A stretch of DNA of 64,000 nucleotides from FEN-1219 sp963810755 (lineage in GTDB: Bacteria > Pseudomonadota > Gammaproteobacteria > Steroidobacterales > Rariloculaceae), in contig CAWEOP010000008.1 in the NCBI GenBank assembly GCA_963810755.1, positions 738,851 to 802,850 on the forward strand, read 5' to 3'. Below, in pieces: positions 36,802-45,743 of the stretch. How positions within the stretch are numbered: the stretch's first letter is position 1; each line of letters starts with the position of its first letter. The notes under the pieces were generated by a model. The model made no database searches. It saw only the letters and a list, made by a program, of their open reading frames with translations, and was not told the DNA's origin. A program made the position numbers and the translations under genes.

Positions 36802-37203
36802 CTAGTTGAGCGCGACGATGAACGTGCCGTGCTCGCTGCCGAGCTCGTAGGTGCCGGAGTACTGGCGATTCGTCCACGAGCCGAGGTTTTCGATCTTGCC
36901 CGTGGTGACATAACGCGCCGTGCGCCCCTCGCCGGTCGGCATGTTCGCCTCGAGCGTGAGGGTCCAGGTGTTCACGTCGAGCGTGGCCTTGTCGATCTTC
37001 ACGGCGTTCGGGCCGGGATTGATCGTGCCGACGATCTCATTATTCTTCCAGTCGAGCAGCAGGAGGATGCGCTTCTTCGCGGCTTCGCTCGGGCCCCAGT
37101 AGCCGCTCCACGATCCCTTCGCCGGATGACCGACCTGTGCCGTGACGGGTGCTGCGACGAGGATCGCGAGCAGGCACGCGAGAGTCAGCATTCGCGAGGT
37201 CAT
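36802..37203 (-). CDS. Small exported hypothetical protein
   Basis: 133 residues from the ATG at 37203, which gives a clean signal peptide (LTLACLLAILVAAPVTAQ). The mature part is beta-rich: GSWSGYWGPSEAAKKRILLL, NNEIVGTINPGPNAVKIDKA, TWTLTLEANM, RYVTTGKIENLGSWTNRQYS and a final FIVAL. The GxWxGYWG..., GTINPG pattern recurs in exported proteins of related bacteria but I cannot name a domain. First gene of the operon that continues with DUF6152 (36 bp downstream) and its partner. Confidence 0.6.
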   Translation of the reverse strand: MTSRMLTLACLLAILVAAPVTAQVGHPAKGSWSGYWGPSEAAKKRILLLLDWKNNEIVGTINPGPNAVKIDKATLDVNTWTLTLEANMPTGEGRTARYVTTGKIENLGSWTNRQYSGTYELGSEHGTFIVALN

Positions 37204-38022
37204 TTTTGGTAACGACTCCAGGTCGGCGATCATCTCGAGTGTTGCAAATACTACCATCACGCGCGCGCGGGTCGAGCGCGGAAACGACAAAACTAAAGGA
37301 GTGCGACGACTCCGGAGGAATCGGCGAACGAGTCGCGCGGGCCTCGGCTGGACGACCGGGATTCGATGGTTCCGGTCGATGCAGTCACCGCATCACGTCG
37401 CTCCGATCCTTGCGTCCCTCGCACCGGCTCGAAGGTTCACCCGAACCCCGCGGTGCGCCTGTCCCAGCTGGTTCGTTACCGGCCGGTGTCGGCGTGCGAC
37501 GCTGCGGGACGAAGTTCCGGGACGCCGCTCAGGCCCTCCGAAATTTGAAGTCTCGAACCACTAGGCACGCGCCCGAACATTTGACTACACTAGACGCTCG
37601 CTGTCCGCGGGGAGTTTCGTCTTTGTCAACGCTGGGGTCGCGAGCCGCAAGGTCGTGAACCTCGCTCCGCCAAACGTCGTCGACGCGGAACGCGACAATA
37701 AGTAAGTACTTCGGTCCGAGAACCGCGACCCGGAGAACCGGGCGGGGTGGCGTGTCGGCCATCCAAGAGGGGGGGATTTCTGTGAACGCTGAGTCGAATG
37801 CCGGCCTCGCCAGGGGGGCTGTGAGCGTCGCGTACGTCATTCCCTTCATGCGGTTGTCGGGGACGTTTTCTTGATAGATCATATGAATCGGTTGGGCGGT
37901 GACTGCTCCAGCGAGAGCCGGCGTGTGACCGTGCATTTTTTTCGCACGGTCGGGGCTGAACGGAAGTGCTCGTGCTGACATACACCTTGTGCAGGCAAAA
38001 GTTTTTAGGAGGCGCTAGTTTC
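37204..38022. other. Long intergenic region upstream of the TonB energizer operon
   Basis: About 820 bp between divergent operons. Several open frames run through it on both strands but none has a domain, a ribosome binding site or consistent codon bias. It should hold the promoters of both operons. TAGGAGG at about 38006-38012 is the ribosome binding site for the first operon gene. I do not see a clear Fur box. Confidence 0.45.
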
Positions 38023-38820
38023 ATGACCCCTTACAATTCAAAGGTAGCTAGAGCTACCTGCCACCGGATGGCCATCTTGGCCGCCCTCGTGGTGCCGGCC
38101 TTCATCGCCGCACCCGCCGGTGCGCAGCTCAACGAAGCGCTTCAGGCGCAACGCGCGACCGACGCGACCGCCGCCAAGTCGCAAAACGACATCAATCAAG
38201 TCCGAGAGCGCACGCAAGATGCCGCCGGTCGCTATGCACAGGCGATGTCGGATGCGGACAGCCTCGAGCGTTACAACAATCAGTTGAACGAGCAGGTCAA
38301 GTCGCAAGACACCGAGATCGCTTCGATCGAACGCCAACTGCTCGACATCGAGACGACCAACCGTGAGGTCCAACCGCTCATGGAGCAGATGGTCGACACG
38401 CTCGAGCAGTTCGTGAAGCTCGACGTGCCGTTCTTCCTCGACGAGCGCACCACGCGCGTCCAGGGCCTCAAGGACATGATGGCGCGCGCCGACGTGACGA
38501 TCTCCGAGAAGTACCGCCGGATCCTCGAGGCGTACCAGATCGAGCTCGAGTACGGCCGCACGCTCGACGCATACGAGGGCCGCCTCGGCACGGGCGCCGA
38601 CGCTCGCACGGTCGAGTTCGTCCGGCTCGGCCGCGTTTCGTTGATGTATCGCACGCTCGATGGCGCGGAGACGGGCTATTGGGACGGAAGCAAGAAGGAC
38701 TGGGTCATCGACGACAGCTACAAAGAATCCGTCGAGGAAGCGCTGCGCGTAGCGCGTAAAGATGGTGCCGCGGAATTGTTGACCGTGCCTGTGCCGGCGC
38801 CGCAGGAGGTGCGGTCGTGA
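38023..38820 (+). CDS. DUF3450 family periplasmic coiled-coil protein of a TonB energizer system
   Basis: 265 residues with a signal peptide (MAILAALVVPAFIAAPAGAQ). A long coiled coil (about 30-125) contains repeated Gln/Glu-rich heptads, then PFFLDERTTRVQGLKDMMAR, EKYRRILEAYQIELEYGRTL and RVSLMYRTLDGAETGYWDG, diagnostic of DUF3450. The family is always found next to TtpC-type proteins in TonB clusters. TAGGAGG precedes the ATG. The stop overlaps the GTG start of the next gene (GTGA). A paralogue is encoded at 43543-44226. Confidence 0.88.
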   Translation: MTPYNSKVARATCHRMAILAALVVPAFIAAPAGAQLNEALQAQRATDATAAKSQNDINQVRERTQDAAGRYAQAMSDADSLERYNNQLNEQVKSQDTEIASIERQLLDIETTNREVQPLMEQMVDTLEQFVKLDVPFFLDERTTRVQGLKDMMARADVTISEKYRRILEAYQIELEYGRTLDAYEGRLGTGADARTVEFVRLGRVSLMYRTLDGAETGYWDGSKKDWVIDDSYKESVEEALRVARKDGAAELLTVPVPAPQEVRS

Positions 38821-40211
38821 TAAGAATTAGAAGACTACTGCCGCTGTTGCCGCTCGTCGTGTTGGCCGCGCCGGCCTACGCTCAGCAAACTGCGAAGACT
38901 CCGGAAGAATTGCTGAAGCAAGTCCAGGAGGTTCGAGCGGCCGAGACCGCGCTGTTCGAGTCGCGCAGGACCGAGTTCAACGGCTGGCAAGCGCCGCAGC
39001 AGGAAGCGAAGACGCGCGAAGCGACGCAAAAACGCGACGCCCTCGACGCGAGCTCGAAGAAGCTTTCCGATACCTACGCTGCGAACGAAGTCAAAATCAA
39101 CCAGCTGAACACGCAGCTGCGCGACAAGGCGACGGCCTTAGGTCTCGCCGAGGTGTTCGGGCTTGCGCGCCAGGTCGCGAACGACGTGTCGACGATCCTG
39201 CAGCAATCGCTGATCAGCACCCAGTTCCCGCCCGCGCAGGGCCAGAAGCCGCGCGACGAGTTCCTGCGTGAGTTCTCGGCTGCGCGCACGACGCCGACGT
39301 CGCCGGAGCTCCAGCGCCTGTGGCTCGAGATCCAGCGCGAGATGACGGCGAGCGGTCAAGTCGCGAAGTACAAGGCTCGCGTCGTGCAACCGGGCGGCGA
39401 CTCGGTCGAATCCGACGTGATTCGGATCGGACCGTTCACCGCGATGGCGAACAACCAGTTCCTCGCGTACCTGCCGAACCTCCGTACGATGAACGTGCTG
39501 CCGCGGCAATTGCCGGCGAATTTCATGTCGATCGCGGAGCGTTTCACGAACGCGACGAGCGGCTACGCGCAGGCGGTCGTGGACTCGGCGCGCGGCGTGT
39601 TGGTGAACCTCTACATCGAGCGGCCGACGCCCGCCGAGCGCATCGACCTCGGTGGAGAGGTCGGCTACGTGATCATCTTCGTAGGAGCCCTCGGCGGGCT
39701 CGCGTTCCTGTTCCAGCTCGTGCATCTCGTGCTGGTTCGAATGTCCGTGAGCCGTCAGCTCAAGAATATCGACAAGCCCACGCCGAACAATCCGCTCGGC
39801 CGAGTGCTGCTCGCGTTCAAGGGCGACAAGGGCAAGATCGAGGAAGATTCCGACGTCGCGGAGCTGCGCATCACCGAGGCGGTGCTGCGCGAGGTTCCGA
39901 GGCTCGAGCGGTTCCAGGCGTTCCTGCGGCTGTGCGTCGCGGCGGGCCCGTTGCTCGGCCTGATCGGCACGGTCGTCGGCATGATCCTGACCTTCCAGAG
40001 CATCACGGAGTCCGGCTCGTCCGATCCGAAGCTCATGGCCACCGGTATCGGCCAAGCCATGATCGCGACGGTGCTCGGCCTCGGTATCGCGATCCCGCTG
40101 TTATTCGCGGGTGCGTTGCTCACCTCGCTCTCGAAGAACGTCGTGCAGATCCTCGACGAGCAGAGCGCGGGCATGTTGGCCGAGAGCATCGAGAAGCAGC
40201 GCCGTGCTTGA
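38817..40211 (+). CDS. TtpC-like MotA/TolQ/ExbB proton-channel protein with periplasmic N-terminal domain
   Basis: 464 residues. A signal or anchor helix and a long periplasmic coiled-coil domain (about 25-270) precede a TolQ/ExbB core with membrane segments VGYVIIFVGALGGLAFLFQL, AAGPLLGLIGTVVGMILTFQ and ATVLGLGIAIPLLFAGALLT. TtpC proteins are needed with TonB2 systems to pass proton-motive energy to outer-membrane receptors. The GTG start is embedded in the DUF3450 stop. A paralogue is at 44223-45686, and a short ExbB follows at 40204. Confidence 0.88.
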   Translation: MIRIRRLLPLLPLVVLAAPAYAQQTAKTPEELLKQVQEVRAAETALFESRRTEFNGWQAPQQEAKTREATQKRDALDASSKKLSDTYAANEVKINQLNTQLRDKATALGLAEVFGLARQVANDVSTILQQSLISTQFPPAQGQKPRDEFLREFSAARTTPTSPELQRLWLEIQREMTASGQVAKYKARVVQPGGDSVESDVIRIGPFTAMANNQFLAYLPNLRTMNVLPRQLPANFMSIAERFTNATSGYAQAVVDSARGVLVNLYIERPTPAERIDLGGEVGYVIIFVGALGGLAFLFQLVHLVLVRMSVSRQLKNIDKPTPNNPLGRVLLAFKGDKGKIEEDSDVAELRITEAVLREVPRLERFQAFLRLCVAAGPLLGLIGTVVGMILTFQSITESGSSDPKLMATGIGQAMIATVLGLGIAIPLLFAGALLTSLSKNVVQILDEQSAGMLAESIEKQRRA

Positions 40212-40725
40212 GCAACTGCCGCTAGTTAGGGGAATCGTATCGCTGTACAACGACGGCGGTACGTTCGTGCTGTTCATCTTCTCGGCCGGCGTCCTCATGT
40301 GGGCGCTGATCATCGAGCGCTACTGGTTCTTCTCGAGGATTCTGCCGAAGCAGATCGCGGCGATCCAAACGGAGTGGCAGGCGCGCAAGGATCGAACGTC
40401 GTGGTGCGCACGGCAGATCCGCCAGGCGATGATCTCGCGGCTCAACGGGTCGATGACGACCGGTTTCCCGGTGATGCAAGTGCTCGTGCCGATGTCGCCG
40501 CTCTTGGGCCTCATCGGAACCGTGAGCGGCATGCTCGAGGTGTTCGACTCGATGGCTATTCGCGGTAACGCCGACGCGCGCAGCATGGCGAGCGGTGTGT
40601 CCGCGGCCATGATCTGCACGATGACGGGCCTCGCGGTCAGCATCACGGGCCTCTACCCGGTGCATTACTTCAGGACCAGAGCGACTCGGGAAACCGAGCT
40701 GCTCGCGGACAAGTTGAGCTTCTAG
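40204..40725 (+). CDS. exbB: ExbB-like TonB-system proton channel subunit
   Basis: 173 residues if started at GTG 40204, overlapping the TtpC-like gene by 8 bp. Membrane segments: TFVLFIFSAGVLMWALIIERYWFF, PLLGLIGTVSGMLEVFDSMA and ICTMTGLAVSITGLYPVHYF. The GTV/S-GM core of the ExbB channel is conserved. It lacks the long periplasmic N terminus of the TtpC-like proteins. It should assemble with the two ExbD proteins encoded next. Confidence 0.88.
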   Translation: MLEQLPLVRGIVSLYNDGGTFVLFIFSAGVLMWALIIERYWFFSRILPKQIAAIQTEWQARKDRTSWCARQIRQAMISRLNGSMTTGFPVMQVLVPMSPLLGLIGTVSGMLEVFDSMAIRGNADARSMASGVSAAMICTMTGLAVSITGLYPVHYFRTRATRETELLADKLSF

Positions 40726-40727
40726 CC

Positions 40728-41144
40728 ATGCGGAAACGACGCGATCAAGGCGGCGGCGGTCACGAATCATCCACGGGCATCGACCTCGCGCCGATGCTCG
40801 ACTTCGTGATCAACCTGCTCATCTTCTTCATCATCACGGCTGTGTTCGTCAAAGAATCCGGCCTCCAAGTGAACCGCCCGACGAGCTTCGAGACGCCGCC
40901 GGATGACCAGGACTCGAAGAGCATCCAAATCCAGATCCTCGACAACGGGGAAATCTGGGTCGATAACCGGGCCGTCGACGTGCGCGCCGTGCGTGCGAAC
41001 GTCGAGCGCATGAGCGCCGTGAACCCCGACAGCGGTGTGCTGATCCTCGCGCAGGAGAAGGCGCCGACGGGCGTGCTCGTCGAAGTCGTCGACCAGGTTC
41101 ACCTCGGCGGTATCTACAACATCACGTTCAGCACGACGCAATGA
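40728..41144 (+). CDS. exbD: ExbD/TolR-like protein, first copy
   Basis: 138 residues. One N-terminal membrane helix with the functional Asp: IDLAPMLDFVINLLIFFIIT (residues about 17-36), then a periplasmic domain with SIQIQILDNGEIWVDNRAV and VLVEVVDQVHLGGI. The proton-translocating Asp is in MLDF. Starts 2 bp after exbB. A second ExbD with the same helix follows directly. Confidence 0.9.
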   Translation: MRKRRDQGGGGHESSTGIDLAPMLDFVINLLIFFIITAVFVKESGLQVNRPTSFETPPDDQDSKSIQIQILDNGEIWVDNRAVDVRAVRANVERMSAVNPDSGVLILAQEKAPTGVLVEVVDQVHLGGIYNITFSTTQ

Positions 41145-41168
41145 GCGCGTGCCGAGGGAGTTGAGTTC

Positions 41169-41576
41169 ATGCAGTCACGGCGACACTCGCCAGAAAGCGA
41201 AGACCACGGCATCGACCTCGCGCCGATGCTCGACTTCTGCGTCAATCTGCTGATCTTCTTCATCATCACCACATCCTTCATCAAGGAAGCCGGCGTCACG
41301 GTTTTCAAGCCCTCGGCCGTCACGGCCGAGCACGAGGACTCCGGCAATCTACTGATCGCGATCCGTGAGAACGGCGACATTTGGATGGATCGGCAACGCA
41401 TCGAGCTGCGCGATGTCAGAACGCGTATGGAGCGGCTGCACATCGAGCGCCCCGACGATACGGTCGTGATCATCGCGGACAAAGCCTCGAAGGCCGGTAT
41501 CGTCGCCCAGGTGATGGACGAGGTGCGCTTGTCCGGCATCAAAGTCGTCTCGATCGCGGCCGATCCGGGCGCCTGA
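41169..41576 (+). CDS. exbD: ExbD/TolR-like protein, second copy
   Basis: 135 residues. The helix IDLAPMLDFCVNLLIFFIIT nearly repeats that of the first copy, while the periplasmic part differs more (LLIAIRENGDIWMDRQRIEL, TVVIIADKASKAGIVAQVMD), so the duplication is not recent. Most ExbB/ExbD/TonB clusters of this type have a single ExbD. Two forms could make a hetero-dimer in the channel pore. ATG at 41169 follows GGGAGTTGAG. Confidence 0.9.
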   Translation: MQSRRHSPESEDHGIDLAPMLDFCVNLLIFFIITTSFIKEAGVTVFKPSAVTAEHEDSGNLLIAIRENGDIWMDRQRIELRDVRTRMERLHIERPDDTVVIIADKASKAGIVAQVMDEVRLSGIKVVSIAADPGA

Positions 41577-41609
41577 GCGGACCTAGAGAAAGACAGTTAG
41601 GAGGTCACG

Positions 41610-42212
41610 ATGCTCGCACTACGAATTCCGATTGCGGTGATCCTCGGCGGGATCTTCACGATGGGCGTGTTTTGGCTGCTCAACGATCTCGTCGGCCGCG
41701 CCGTCGACGCCAATGCGATCAAGGAAGCCACGAGAATCGACTTCTCGCGTATGCGCCGCGACACCGAAGTCGCGACCCGGCGCGACGAGAAGGTCGAGCG
41801 CGAGCGTCCGCCTCCGACGCCGGAAATGCCGCGCATGTCGTTCTCGACGGGCGGCATCGAGAACAACGTCGCGACGCTGACGCCGGTCGTCGACGCGCGC
41901 GGCGCGATGACGCGCATGAGCATGTCGGCGGGCTCCGACCGCGACGTCATCCCGTTGGTCCGCATCGCGCCCGATTATCCGCCGCGCGCGCTGAGCCGCG
42001 GTCTCGAGGGCTGGGTGCAAGTGCAGTTCACGATCACGCCGACCGGCACCGTCAAGGACCCGGTCGTCGTGAACGCCGAGCCGAAGGGCATCTTCGACGA
42101 CGCGGCGCTCAAGTCGATCGCGCGCTGGCGCTATAACCCGCGAGTCGAAGGCGGCGTTGCCGTCGAGCGCGTCGGCGTCCAGACCATCATTCGCTTCCAG
42201 CTGGAGCAGTAG
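41610..42212 (+). CDS. tonB: TonB-like energy transducer
   Basis: 200 residues: an N-terminal membrane anchor (IPIAVILGGIFTMGVFWLL), a charged and Pro-rich spacer (KVERERPPPTPEMPRM), and a TonB C-terminal domain (PDYPPRALSRGLEGWVQVQF, KDPVVVNAEPKGIFDDAALK, RWRYNPRVEGGVAVERV and FQLEQ at the end). It should contact TonB boxes of receptors such as the one at 55541-57932. TTAGGAGGTC precedes the ATG. Short spacer length suits TonB2-like transducers. Confidence 0.92.
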   Translation: MLALRIPIAVILGGIFTMGVFWLLNDLVGRAVDANAIKEATRIDFSRMRRDTEVATRRDEKVERERPPPTPEMPRMSFSTGGIENNVATLTPVVDARGAMTRMSMSAGSDRDVIPLVRIAPDYPPRALSRGLEGWVQVQFTITPTGTVKDPVVVNAEPKGIFDDAALKSIARWRYNPRVEGGVAVERVGVQTIIRFQLEQ

Positions 42213-42214
42213 CC

Positions 42215-43513
42215 ATGCAAAAGCAAGCCATTGCCGCGAATTCGAGCAACCGGTGGGTCTCTGCGGTTTCCGGTGTCGCCGGTGTAGCGATTGCCGTCGC
42301 TCTCGCGATGGCCGCGCCCGCCGCGTTCGCCCAGCAGAGCAGCGGCAGCAGGGCGGCCGCGGATAAGGAGAAAGAGGGCGCTGCCTCGGCGCCGACGATC
42401 GACGCGGCGACCGGCAAGGCGCTGAACACCGCGATCGAAGCGCTCAACATGGAGAAATACGCGGAGGCTCAGGCCGCGATCGCCACGTTGAACCTCGAGA
42501 AGCTGAGCCCGTACGAGCGCAGCAAAGTCGAGCAGATCTTGTTCAACATCTCCTACAGCCAGGAGAAGTACGCCGAAGCCCGCGGCCATCTGCAGAAAGC
42601 CATCGACGCCGGCGGCTTGAACGAGCAAGAGATCTCGCAAGCCCGCTACCAGGCCGCTCAGCTCTTCATGACGGAGGAGAAGTGGAAGGAAGGTGCCGCG
42701 GCGCTCGAGGAGTGGTTCAAGACCGCCACGAACGCGAACTCCGCCGCCTACTACCTGCTGGCTGTCGCGTACTACCAGATGGAGGACTTCAACAAGGCCC
42801 TCCCGCCCGCGCAGAAAGCCGTCGAGCTCATGGACAAGCCGCAAGAAGGCTGGATCGGCATGTTGCTCGCGCTCTATCTGCAGAAGGACAACTACAAGGA
42901 CGCGATCCCGCTGCTGCAGCGTTTGATTCAGATCGTGCCCGAGAAGAAGACGTACTGGATGCAGCTGTCCGCCGTCTACGGTCAGCAGGAAGACTATCCG
43001 AACGCGCTCGCGATCATGCAGCTCGCCTACGGCGCGGGACTCGTGACCGAGGACTCGGAAATCCGCCGGCTCGCGGATCTCTTGCTCTTCAATGACGTCC
43101 CGTATCGCGGCGCGCAGGTGCTCGAGGCCGGGATCGAGAAGAAGGCCCTCAAAGACGACGACAAGCTCTACGAGAAGCTCGCGAACTGCTGGATCGCGGC
43201 CGGCGAGCTCGACAAGTCGATTCCCCCGCTGCAGCGTGCCGCCGAGCTTTCGGGGACAGGCGACATGTTCGTTCGTCTCGGCGAGGTGAACGTGCAGCGC
43301 GAGCAATGGACCGCGGCACAGGCGGCGCTCGATCGCGGGATCAGCAAGGGCCAGCTCAAGGACGCTGCCAACGCGCAGCTCCTCATGGGCATCGTGCTGT
43401 ACAACCAGAAGAAGTTCTCGGAGGCCAAGCCTTGGTTCGAGCGCGCTTCGCAGTCGGAGAAGCACCGCCAGATGTCGCGCGGCTACCTCCAGCTGATCCA
43501 GGCGCAGGCTTGA
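42215..43513 (+). CDS. Periplasmic TPR protein of the TonB energizer operon
   Basis: 432 residues with an N-terminal signal or anchor (VSGVAGVAIAVALAMAAPAAFAQ) followed by roughly eight TPR-like helical pairs, for example YAEAQAAIATLNLEKLSPYE, AAYYLLAVAYYQMEDFNKAL, WIGMLLALYLQKDNYKDAIP and ANAQLLMGIVLYNQKKFSEA. A TPR protein closes DUF3450-ttpC-exbB-exbD-tonB operons in Shewanella and Vibrio relatives. It probably bridges the energizer and TonB in the periplasm. It starts 2 bp after tonB. Confidence 0.85.
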   Translation: MQKQAIAANSSNRWVSAVSGVAGVAIAVALAMAAPAAFAQQSSGSRAAADKEKEGAASAPTIDAATGKALNTAIEALNMEKYAEAQAAIATLNLEKLSPYERSKVEQILFNISYSQEKYAEARGHLQKAIDAGGLNEQEISQARYQAAQLFMTEEKWKEGAAALEEWFKTATNANSAAYYLLAVAYYQMEDFNKALPPAQKAVELMDKPQEGWIGMLLALYLQKDNYKDAIPLLQRLIQIVPEKKTYWMQLSAVYGQQEDYPNALAIMQLAYGAGLVTEDSEIRRLADLLLFNDVPYRGAQVLEAGIEKKALKDDDKLYEKLANCWIAAGELDKSIPPLQRAAELSGTGDMFVRLGEVNVQREQWTAAQAALDRGISKGQLKDAANAQLLMGIVLYNQKKFSEAKPWFERASQSEKHRQMSRGYLQLIQAQA

Positions 43514-43542
43514 TCGCAATACATTTTTCTTAGGAACTTTGC

Positions 43543-44226
43543 ATGATGCGCAGTCCCTCCAATAAGACGTTCATCGCTGCTCGCAGCTTGGTCGCGCTCG
43601 GTTTCATCGGCGCGGCGACCGTTGCGGCGGCGCAGGACGCGAGCACGCGTTATGCGCAGATCTTGTCCGACGCGGACGTCACTGCGCGCTACAACGTCAC
43701 CATCGAGCAGCAATTGCGCTCCCAACAAGGCGAGATCGCCGCGCTGGAAATGCAGATCGCCGGTCTCGACGCTACTGCGGCGGACGTTCCGGCGATGCTC
43801 ACGAAGATGTTCGACGAGCTCGAGGCGTTCGTCGCGGCGGACGTGCCGTTCCTCGCGAGCGAGCGCAAGGCGCGCATCGATCGCCTACGCGAGCTCATGA
43901 ACCAAGTCGACGCGACGCCGGGCGAGAAGTTTCGCCGCTTGCTCGAGGCCTACACGATCGAGATGGAATACGGCCGCACGATGGCGTCCTACAAAGATAT
44001 GGTGGGTGACCAAGAGGCAGAGCTCGTTCGGCTCGGCCGCGTCTCCTTGATGTATCGGACGGTCGACGGCAAAGAGAGCGGCTATTGGGACAACCAGCAG
44101 AAGATGTGGGTCCCCGATCCTGACCACGCGCGCTCGATCGAAGAGGCGTTACGCATCGCCAAGCAAGAGGGTGCGCCGGACTTGATCACCGTGCCCGTGC
44201 CCGCACCCCAGGGAGGCCGGTCGTGA
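43543..44226 (+). CDS. DUF3450 family protein, second copy
   Basis: 227 residues. Shorter coiled coil than the first copy but the same conserved end: VPFLASERKARIDRLRELM, EKFRRLLEAYTIEMEYGRTM, ELVRLGRVSLMYRTVDGKES and GYWDNQQKMWV. A signal peptide is present (SLVALGFIGAATVAAAQ). The stop overlaps the GTG start of the second TtpC-like gene, repeating the coupling of the first pair. The second pair follows the TPR gene by 29 bp, so it is probably in the same transcript. Confidence 0.88.
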   Translation: MMRSPSNKTFIAARSLVALGFIGAATVAAAQDASTRYAQILSDADVTARYNVTIEQQLRSQQGEIAALEMQIAGLDATAADVPAMLTKMFDELEAFVAADVPFLASERKARIDRLRELMNQVDATPGEKFRRLLEAYTIEMEYGRTMASYKDMVGDQEAELVRLGRVSLMYRTVDGKESGYWDNQQKMWVPDPDHARSIEEALRIAKQEGAPDLITVPVPAPQGGRS

Positions 44227-45686
44227 GAACGACAACTATCGCCAATCGCGCTGCTGCTGCGCTGTTCGCGCTGACCGCTTGCGCAGTTCTCGGTTCCGGT
44301 GCCGCCCAGGCGCAGGGACGGCAGAACCAGCAGCAGCCGGCGCCCGCTCCGACGCCGCCGCCTGCGCCCCCGCCGCAGTCGACGATCCTGCGCGACCTCG
44401 ACAAGTACGTTCAGCAGCTCCGGGACACCGAGCGCCGTCTTGCGCAAGAGCGCGAGGCTCGTTTCCGTGCCGAGCTCCAACGCGTCGAGAAGCAGGCCCA
44501 GGACGCGGTCGCGCGACGCAACGCCGCCGAGGCGCGCAGCAACGCGCTCGACAAGCAGTGGATGGCGAACGAGGCGAAGATCGCCGAGCTTTCCGGCCTG
44601 CTCAAGCAGCACGAGGGCTTCCTCGGCGAGCTGTTCGGCGTCACGCGGCAGGTGGCCGGGGACGCGGCGACCGTGCTGCAGCAGTCGCTGCTGAGCGCGC
44701 AATACGGAACTCCGACGGAAGGCGAGGAGCGGGCGGAGTTCTTGCGCCGCCTTGCGGGCGCGCGCGCCCTGCCGTCGATCGCCGAGCTCGAGCGCCTCTG
44801 GTACGAGCTGATGCGCGAGATGACGGACGCCGGCAAGGTCGTCAAGTTCAAGGCCGACGTTCTGCAGGTCGACAACACGAAGGTCAACATGGAGGTCGTG
44901 CGGGTCGGCCCGTTCACGGCGCAGAGCAACGGCCAGTATCTTGGCTATCTGCCGAGCCAAAAATCGCTCACGACTCTGAACGGCGAGCTGCTCGGCGAAT
45001 TCCGCGCGATCGGCCGGCAATTGCAGAGCGCGCAGGGCGGGTACGCGAAGGCGGTCGTCGACCCGGCGAGCGGAGCCCTGCTCGGCTTGTACGTGGAGCG
45101 GCCCGGCCCGATTCGCCGAATCCAAGAGGGTGAGGTCGTCGGCTACGTCATCGTGGCGGTCGGCATCATCGGTGTGCTGCTCGCGCTGTTCCAGGCGGTC
45201 TACCTCGTCATGACGAGGCTCGCCGTGTCGGCGCAGCTACGCAATCTCAGTGATCCGAAGAAGACCAACCCGCTCGGGCGAGTGCTGCTCGCATTCCGCG
45301 GTGATGGCAAACGCGTCGAGAATGCGGAGCTCGCCGAGCTCCGAATCTCGGAGGCGGTGCTACGCGAGGTGCCGAGGCTCGAGCGCTTCCAGTCGTTCCT
45401 ACGGTTGGCCGTCGCAGCGGGTCCGTTGCTCGGCCTGGTCGGCACGGTCATCGGAATGATCATCACGTTCCGCGCGATCGTGGCCTCGGGCTCGAGCGAT
45501 CCGAAGCTCATGGCTCGCGGTATCGGCCAAGCCATGATCGCCACGGTGCTCGGCCTGGGTATCGCGATTCCGCTGTTGTTCATCAACTCCGGTCTCTCCG
45601 CGCTCTCGAAGAAGGTCACGCAGATCCTCGACGAGCAGAGCCATTCGATGCTTGCCGAGAGCACGGTCGCGGGCAAACACTCCTGA
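44223..45686 (+). CDS. TtpC-like MotA/TolQ/ExbB protein, second copy
   Basis: 487 residues. Signal peptide, a Pro/Gln linker (QNQQQPAPAPTPPPAPPPQ) not found in the first copy, a coiled-coil periplasmic domain, then the channel core: VGYVIVAVGIIGVLLALFQA, AAGPLLGLVGTVIGMIITFR and ATVLGLGIAIPLLFINSGLS. Closely parallel to the protein at 38817 in length and layout. A perfect inverted repeat six bases after the stop probably ends the operon. Confidence 0.88.
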   Translation: MRTTTIANRAAAALFALTACAVLGSGAAQAQGRQNQQQPAPAPTPPPAPPPQSTILRDLDKYVQQLRDTERRLAQEREARFRAELQRVEKQAQDAVARRNAAEARSNALDKQWMANEAKIAELSGLLKQHEGFLGELFGVTRQVAGDAATVLQQSLLSAQYGTPTEGEERAEFLRRLAGARALPSIAELERLWYELMREMTDAGKVVKFKADVLQVDNTKVNMEVVRVGPFTAQSNGQYLGYLPSQKSLTTLNGELLGEFRAIGRQLQSAQGGYAKAVVDPASGALLGLYVERPGPIRRIQEGEVVGYVIVAVGIIGVLLALFQAVYLVMTRLAVSAQLRNLSDPKKTNPLGRVLLAFRGDGKRVENAELAELRISEAVLREVPRLERFQSFLRLAVAAGPLLGLVGTVIGMIITFRAIVASGSSDPKLMARGIGQAMIATVLGLGIAIPLLFINSGLSALSKKVTQILDEQSHSMLAESTVAGKHS

Positions 45687-45692
45687 TAGTCG

Positions 45693-45720
45693 GCGACCGG
45701 CGGGCGTGCCCGCCGGTCGC
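45693..45720 (+). terminator. Perfect 13-bp inverted repeat closing the TonB operon
   Basis: GCGACCGGCGGGC / GCCCGCCGGTCGC with two bases between the arms, six bases after the stop of the last operon gene and 23 bases before corA. No T run follows, so it would be a strong hairpin or mRNA 3'-end stabiliser rather than a textbook intrinsic terminator. Confidence 0.5.
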
Positions 45721-45743
45721 ACATTCCCACCACGGAGCGCTCG

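Noticed and set aside
37149..37981. Several frames of 130-170 residues in the long intergenic region
   Set aside because: They overlap each other on both strands, lack ribosome binding sites and have no domain; treated as non-coding.
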